DNA from: Peltaster fructicola
Taxonomy: Eukaryota; Ascomycota; Dothideomycetes
Reading direction: 5' to 3'
Assembly: GCA_001592805.2 (NCBI GenBank)
Contig: CP051141.1
Location: forward strand, 2,976,001-3,040,000
DNA: 64,000 nucleotides
Shown here: piece after piece, positions 60,124 to 64,000 of the stretch
How the letters are laid out: the number at the start of each line of letters is the position of its first letter
How positions within the stretch are numbered: position 1 is the first letter of the stretch
The notes under the pieces: model-generated
Seen by the model: only the letters and a program-made list of their open reading frames with translations
The model's database searches: none
What the model was told of the DNA's origin: nothing
Translations under genes and position numbers: made by a program

Positions 60124-61539
60124 TTAGCTCTGCTTGCACTCAGCAGTCTCTTGCTTTGGTTTCGATCCGCCCTCCTATAGTTGAATTAGTCTTGCCATGT
60201 TCTCATACTACAGACGCACTACTATACCTCGTCTTCTTCCTCTTCTTCCTCATCCTCATCACGGTCCTCGTCCTCATCCTCGTCGTCCATGTCATCGTAG
60301 TCATCCTCGTCGAAGTCACCAAAGTCTTGTTCGTAGCGGAGGGCATCGCCTGTGAACCAATCAATGGCGCGAGGGATCAGCTTCTCCTTGATGTCCTCTC
60401 CTAGCTGATAGTCGAGTTCCAGGCGGGTCTCGAGCTCTTCATCGACCTCCTCGTTATCCTCGTCATCGACCGGGGGCTTCGCTGGATTGAAGAAGTCGAA
60501 GAATGATGGTTTTGGAATGCTCTTCTTCACCACGCGAGTCTGCTTTGTGTTCTTATTGCGCTGCTTCTTGGTCTCGATTGTGACAGTGAGGTCCTTGCCA
60601 GACTTCCAGTCGATCTTTGTACCTTCTGCGTGATCATAAATGAAGTCACCGCCATAACCATTCTCTTCTTGGTAGAAGTAGGTCTTGGTGAGAGTCTTCT
60701 CCGTGAAAAACTCGTTCTCAGCGAAGTCGAAGATCAGGCGGAATCCAGGACGGTCAAGATACTCCATGCGGATGTCGGTCAAGGACTTGAGTGCTGCCTC
60801 ATCGTCATCTGTGATGGTCTCTGCGAGGGTAGAGTTCTTCATTGCACTGAGCCAGAACTCTGGAATTCCCTTGACATCAGCGGCTTGTGTAGTGTCCTCC
60901 TCCTTTGGCTTCTCTGCATCCTCTCCGTCTTCCTCGTCGTCCTCGCCAGCCTCGATTTCCTCTTGTGTTGGCTCGGCCTGACCGTTGACGATGCGTGAGC
61001 GCTTCTCGTAGAGTGGTGTGAACTTGGCGAAGAACTTCTTCTCGAGCTCGAGTACCTCCTCCTGAAATTGCGCCTCGAGCTTGGCATGCTCCTTCTGGAC
61101 ACCCTTGAGACCAGTGACACGTCGTCGCACTGGAGCAGGTAGTGACTCGATATAGCCGGAGGACTGTCCAACAAGACCGGAGAGCTTGTTCTGCATCATA
61201 GCGACGAGACGTGGATCTCTAGCGAAGATCGATGCGGCTGCAGCGCGGTCGAGGTCCTCTGTATAGTGTTAGCGAATGTCGGTGAAAGTGGTGACTCTCC
61301 ACGAACCCTCTGCTATGCTGGCAACGCCAGGCGCTTGTGCGCGAGAAGAGATGGGTGCATTGTTTGCTGGTGTGTTCTGTGGTGTTCTGGTTTCCATCAT
61401 GTCAGTTGCGATCACGAAGTAATTATGTTGTAATGTGGCTACGCGCCAGTGATGTCGAGTAGAGGTGTGATGAAGCGTGAGAGAGGAATACTTACGGAGC
61501 AACAGGGATATTCTGTCGACCTTTGATGGGTTCAGCCAT
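60124..61539 (-). CDS. NAP1: nucleosome assembly protein 1 with C-terminal CaaX box
   Basis: Histone H2A-H2B chaperone and nucleocytoplasmic shuttle. Exons are 61539-61496, 61386-61307, 61258-60228 and 60174-60124 (401 aa). MAEPIKGRQNIPVAP splices to TPQNTPANNAPISSRAQAPG and then EDLDRAAAASIFARDPRLV, joining the main ORF. The NAP domain includes the long dimerisation helix (QEEVLELEKKFFAKFTPLYE), GIPEFWLSAMKNS and KKSIPKPSFFDFF, and an acidic tail follows. A last 51-bp exon adds EGGSKPKQETAECKQS. The CKQS ending is a CaaX prenylation box, as known for several Nap1 proteins. An ORF-only model stopping at 60222 misses it. Nap1 and Tim8 start codons are 252 bp apart and divergent. Confidence 0.94.
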
Positions 61540-61791
61540 GGCGGGCGACAATGCAGGTGATTTGTGAGAAGTCGGCAGGCTGCAGATGCAGTATGAAGGA
61601 TCAAAGGGTGCAGGGTTGGAGGTTGAGGACTGAAGATCCTGTCAAAAAGTTGAATAGGAAAGAGTGGCGGCGTTGAGGGGTGACGCTTGGACAGCGCTGC
61701 ATCAAGCTGACTGGCAGGGCATTTCACGCGACTTCTTAGGCGAGGCGACGCAGAAACTGCTGAATGTTACGTTGACGTCAAACAACACGCA

Positions 61792-62135
61792 ATGGACCTC
61801 AACAATATTGACTCGGACGCGAGCCTGCAACAGGCAGTCGATACACTGAGCCCCCAGGATAAGCAACAGCTACAGCAGTTCATTGTAGCCGAAACACAGA
61901 AGGCTCAAATCCAAGGAGGTATGTACTAGGGCGTGCTAAACAAAGAACGTGACTGATGACTGAAGTTATACACTCTTTGACATCGACCTGCTTCAAGAAA
62001 TGCATCACGAGTAAGATCTCATCGTCTGGTCTAGACAAATATGAGGAGCCTTGTATGCGCAATTGTGTCGACCGCTTCATGGACTCGCAGAATTCAGTAT
62101 TAGCAGCTTTGCAGAAGATGCAAGGCTCGCGATGA
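61792..62135 (+). CDS. TIM8: mitochondrial intermembrane-space chaperone Tim8
   Basis: Small Tim chaperone that pairs with Tim13 to carry hydrophobic precursors through the mitochondrial intermembrane space. Exons are 61792-61918 and 61966-62135 (98 aa). It begins MDLNNIDSDASLQQAVDTLS. The twin CX3C motif is CFKKC and CMRNC, spaced by KISSSGLDKYEEP-type sequence, which identifies the Tim8 branch, and the protein ends QKMQGSR. Too short for the ORF list. No presequence is expected, since import uses Mia40 oxidation. Confidence 0.93.
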
Positions 62136-62566
62136 TGCGTAGCAGGATACATCTCGTGGACAACGTATAAGTATCGAGCTATGGACGCTTATACGGTAAT
62201 GTCGAGGAGGCTCGCATTGGAGATGAGTGTGCAGCCGATGCATTGAACAATTTCACCGAACTGCTCATGGCTGTGCGGGTATTCTTTGGTGCTGCAGCTT
62301 AGAGTGCATGGTCCCATGGTCAAGAGGTCACTTGATCGGGCAACCTACGATTCGCTCGGAGGACTCGACATACTTATGGCATTTACAATATTACGCATCA
62401 CAGGAGAGCCAGAACTGCAGTCGACAACTTTGGCATTGAGTGTATCATACTGTATATCATAAATGGCACATTGATCTGATCAATGAAAAGGAGCATACGT
62501 GACGCAGTACGCCCATCGTAGCTCGAAACGCCGACACCCACGCGATGCACCTGTATAAGCCACTTC
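62136..62566. other. intergenic between convergent TIM8 and RPL25
   Basis: About 430 bp of shared 3' flanks. Nothing was recognised. Confidence 0.4.
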
Positions 62567-63253
62567 TTAGACGATAGCGAGCTTGGTAGCTGCAATGTCA
62601 AGAGCATCGACATCTGGGGTCAGACGTGCGAACGCCTTCTTCGATCCGTCAGGTCTGCATGATGTCAGTTATGCGCCTTCCTAACATATCAGACTCCCTA
62701 CCGAATGAGTGTGTTAATCTTGACTGTGTCCACATCGTAGAGCTTCTTGAGAGCCTCCTTGATCTGTCTCTTGTTCGCCTTGACATCGACGATGAAGACA
62801 AGGGTGTTGTTCTCCTCAATCATCTTCATGGCGCTCTCGGTGTTGAGAGGGTGGATGACAATCTTGCTGGCATCGAGACGTGGCTGAGATGAGATCGACT
62901 TGCGTGGGTACTTTGGTGCTCGTGAAAGAGTGAGGGTCTTTGGGCGGTGGAAGGTCGTGTTGTTTCGGACCTTGCGAACTTTGTGCGAGTTGACCTGTAA
63001 AACAGGCCGTCAGATGATGGGGGTTCTGACACGCCTCAAGTTAAGTGCTCGCTTACTCCTTTGAGAGTTGCTTTGGCAGCTGCAGAAGCCTTTGCTGATG
63101 GCTTGCTGCCAGCCTTCTTGCCGCCTGTGAAGATGTTAGCATTGATTTTCGCATTGTGATGCGACATTCGTCACGACGTGCGTCCATGACAGTCGCGAAT
63201 GCGCGCGATGGCGCTGTGTGATGCGTACCCTTTGTCGTTTCCTTTGGTGCCAT
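62567..63253 (-). CDS. RPL25: 60S ribosomal protein uL23
   Basis: Large-subunit protein at the polypeptide exit tunnel; docking site for SRP and nascent-chain factors. Four exons: 63253-63229, 63124-63057, 62994-62702 and 62654-62567 (157 aa), all in frame. The N-terminus is a Lys/Ala-rich extension ([20 protein letters not shown]). The core has [49 protein letters not shown] and the end [11 protein letters not shown]. Intron-rich structure early in the gene is typical of ribosomal protein genes. It starts 285 bp from the divergent UFD1. Confidence 0.96.
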
Positions 63254-63538
63254 GTTTATCACTGATGTGCTGTGTCAAAGATGCTGTAGTCAATCTCAAA
63301 ATTCGAGATGGCGAATTGGTTGTGTTCTGGTGCTAGCGTGACTTGGCATCATGACTCAGCATGCGGCTTATCGATAGAGCTAGGTTCGAAGCTACGCCAT
63401 ACACTTGTAGCCTCAAGGCGTTTGTGTCACTTCATTTTACAATATACAGTGGCGCACCGTCCTGACAACACAAGCTCGACACTCTAGCCTCACAGACGTC
63501 GCAATCCCCACTGCAGCGAAGGCAGCAACACGGTCATC

Positions 63539-64000
63539 ATGGCCTATTACTTCAACGACGACGGTGACGATGGCATGAGCATGTACCAGCAAGCAATGAT
63601 GGCACGAGGTGGACGGTCGCGACGCTTCGACGAGTACTACCGAGTCTACCCGATAGCCATGATGCCGGGACCAGAAAGAGAAGATGCGAATCACGGTGGA
63701 AAGATGTTCTTACCTGCGTCGGCTCTGGACAAACTCACACAGTTACACATCACATATCCTATGCTCTTCGAGCTGATCAACGGTGCAAAATCAAAGCAAA
63801 CACATGCTGGAGTGCTGGAGTTTACCGCAGAAGAGGGACGCTGTTATCTGCCGTTCTGGGTAAGAAAGGCTAATCGAGCACATACACCTACTGACGTACG
63901 CAACAGTTGATGCAGACACTGCTGCTGGAACCTGGCGATCTGTTACAGACCAAGTCCACAGATCTACCACCAGGGCAGTTTATTAAACTTCAACCACAAA
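63539..64000 (+). CDS. UFD1: Ufd1, ubiquitin-fusion degradation protein, 3' end outside window
   Basis: Cofactor that with Npl4 recruits Cdc48/p97 to ubiquitinated substrates, including in ER-associated degradation. Exon 1 is 63539-63859; the intron at 63860-63906 is followed by an open exon to the window edge. It reads FDEYYRVYPIAMMPGPERED, GGKMFLPASALDKLTQLHI and YPMLFELING, then AGVLEFTAEEGRCYLPFW and after splicing LMQTLLLEPGDLLQTKSTDL. This is the start of the Ufd1 double-psi barrel domain, and no break is seen. The N-terminal MAYYFNDDGDDGMSMYQQ extension is longer than in yeast. Confidence 0.95.

Overview
The window reads as nuclear DNA of a filamentous ascomycete (Pezizomycotina), probably a dothideomycete. 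Genes are densely packed on both strands. Almost every gene can be modelled with short introns of about 42-70 bp that have GTRNGT-like donors, CTRAC-like branch points and AG acceptors. The gene set is fungal: a two-finger iron-responsive GATA factor, a Crh-type chitin transglycosylase, DUF2841, DUF3253, a Zn2Cys6 regulator and ABCC pumps. Class-level placement is inference. I see no transposon, LTR element, virus-like element, CRISPR array, rRNA gene or convincing tRNA gene.

Layout. 1-9 kb: 3' part of a uridine kinase/UPRT gene, the sreA-type iron regulator, eIF2B alpha, a short-chain dehydrogenase, a cis-CaaD-like tautomerase, a DJ-1/PfpI gene with an in-frame stop, and a basic unknown protein. 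9.6-19.5 kb: phosphopantothenate-cysteine ligase, tail to tail with an MFS transporter; then a carboxylesterase, cactin and a forkhead factor. 20-31 kb: GPI-anchored Utr2/Crh enzyme, ribosomal protein eS21, a large unknown Cys-tailed protein, a disrupted SDR head to head with a Zn2Cys6 regulator, and an Nbp2-like SH3 adaptor. 31.9-45.3 kb: a DUF3253 protein, a fatty-acid-amide-hydrolase-type amidase, a MARVEL-like membrane protein, a Yor1-like ABCC transporter and a very long Sac3/GANP mRNA-export protein with FG repeats. 46.6-64 kb: a DUF2841 protein, a Ycf1-like ABCC transporter, adenylosuccinate synthetase, a ZUP1/Mug105-type deubiquitinase, Nap1, Tim8, ribosomal protein uL23 and the 5' part of Ufd1.

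The genes are mostly unrelated housekeeping, regulatory and transport functions. No biosynthetic cluster is evident. Many neighbours share divergent promoters (Nap1/Tim8, uL23/Ufd1, SDR/Zn2Cys6 regulator). Several convergent pairs have stop codons 2-130 bp apart.

The most striking property of the window is structural. At least seven genes whose products are otherwise well conserved are each interrupted by small frame breaks, mostly consistent with one missing base in or beside a short homopolymer or dinucleotide run. The DJ-1-like gene has an in-frame TAA. Such a pattern across unrelated genes fits uncorrected single-base errors in the assembly better than true decay of each gene, and it should be settled before any of them is called a pseudogene. 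I did not find a convincing undescribed system. The least explained genes are the Cys-tailed protein near 23-26 kb and the basic protein near 8-9 kb.
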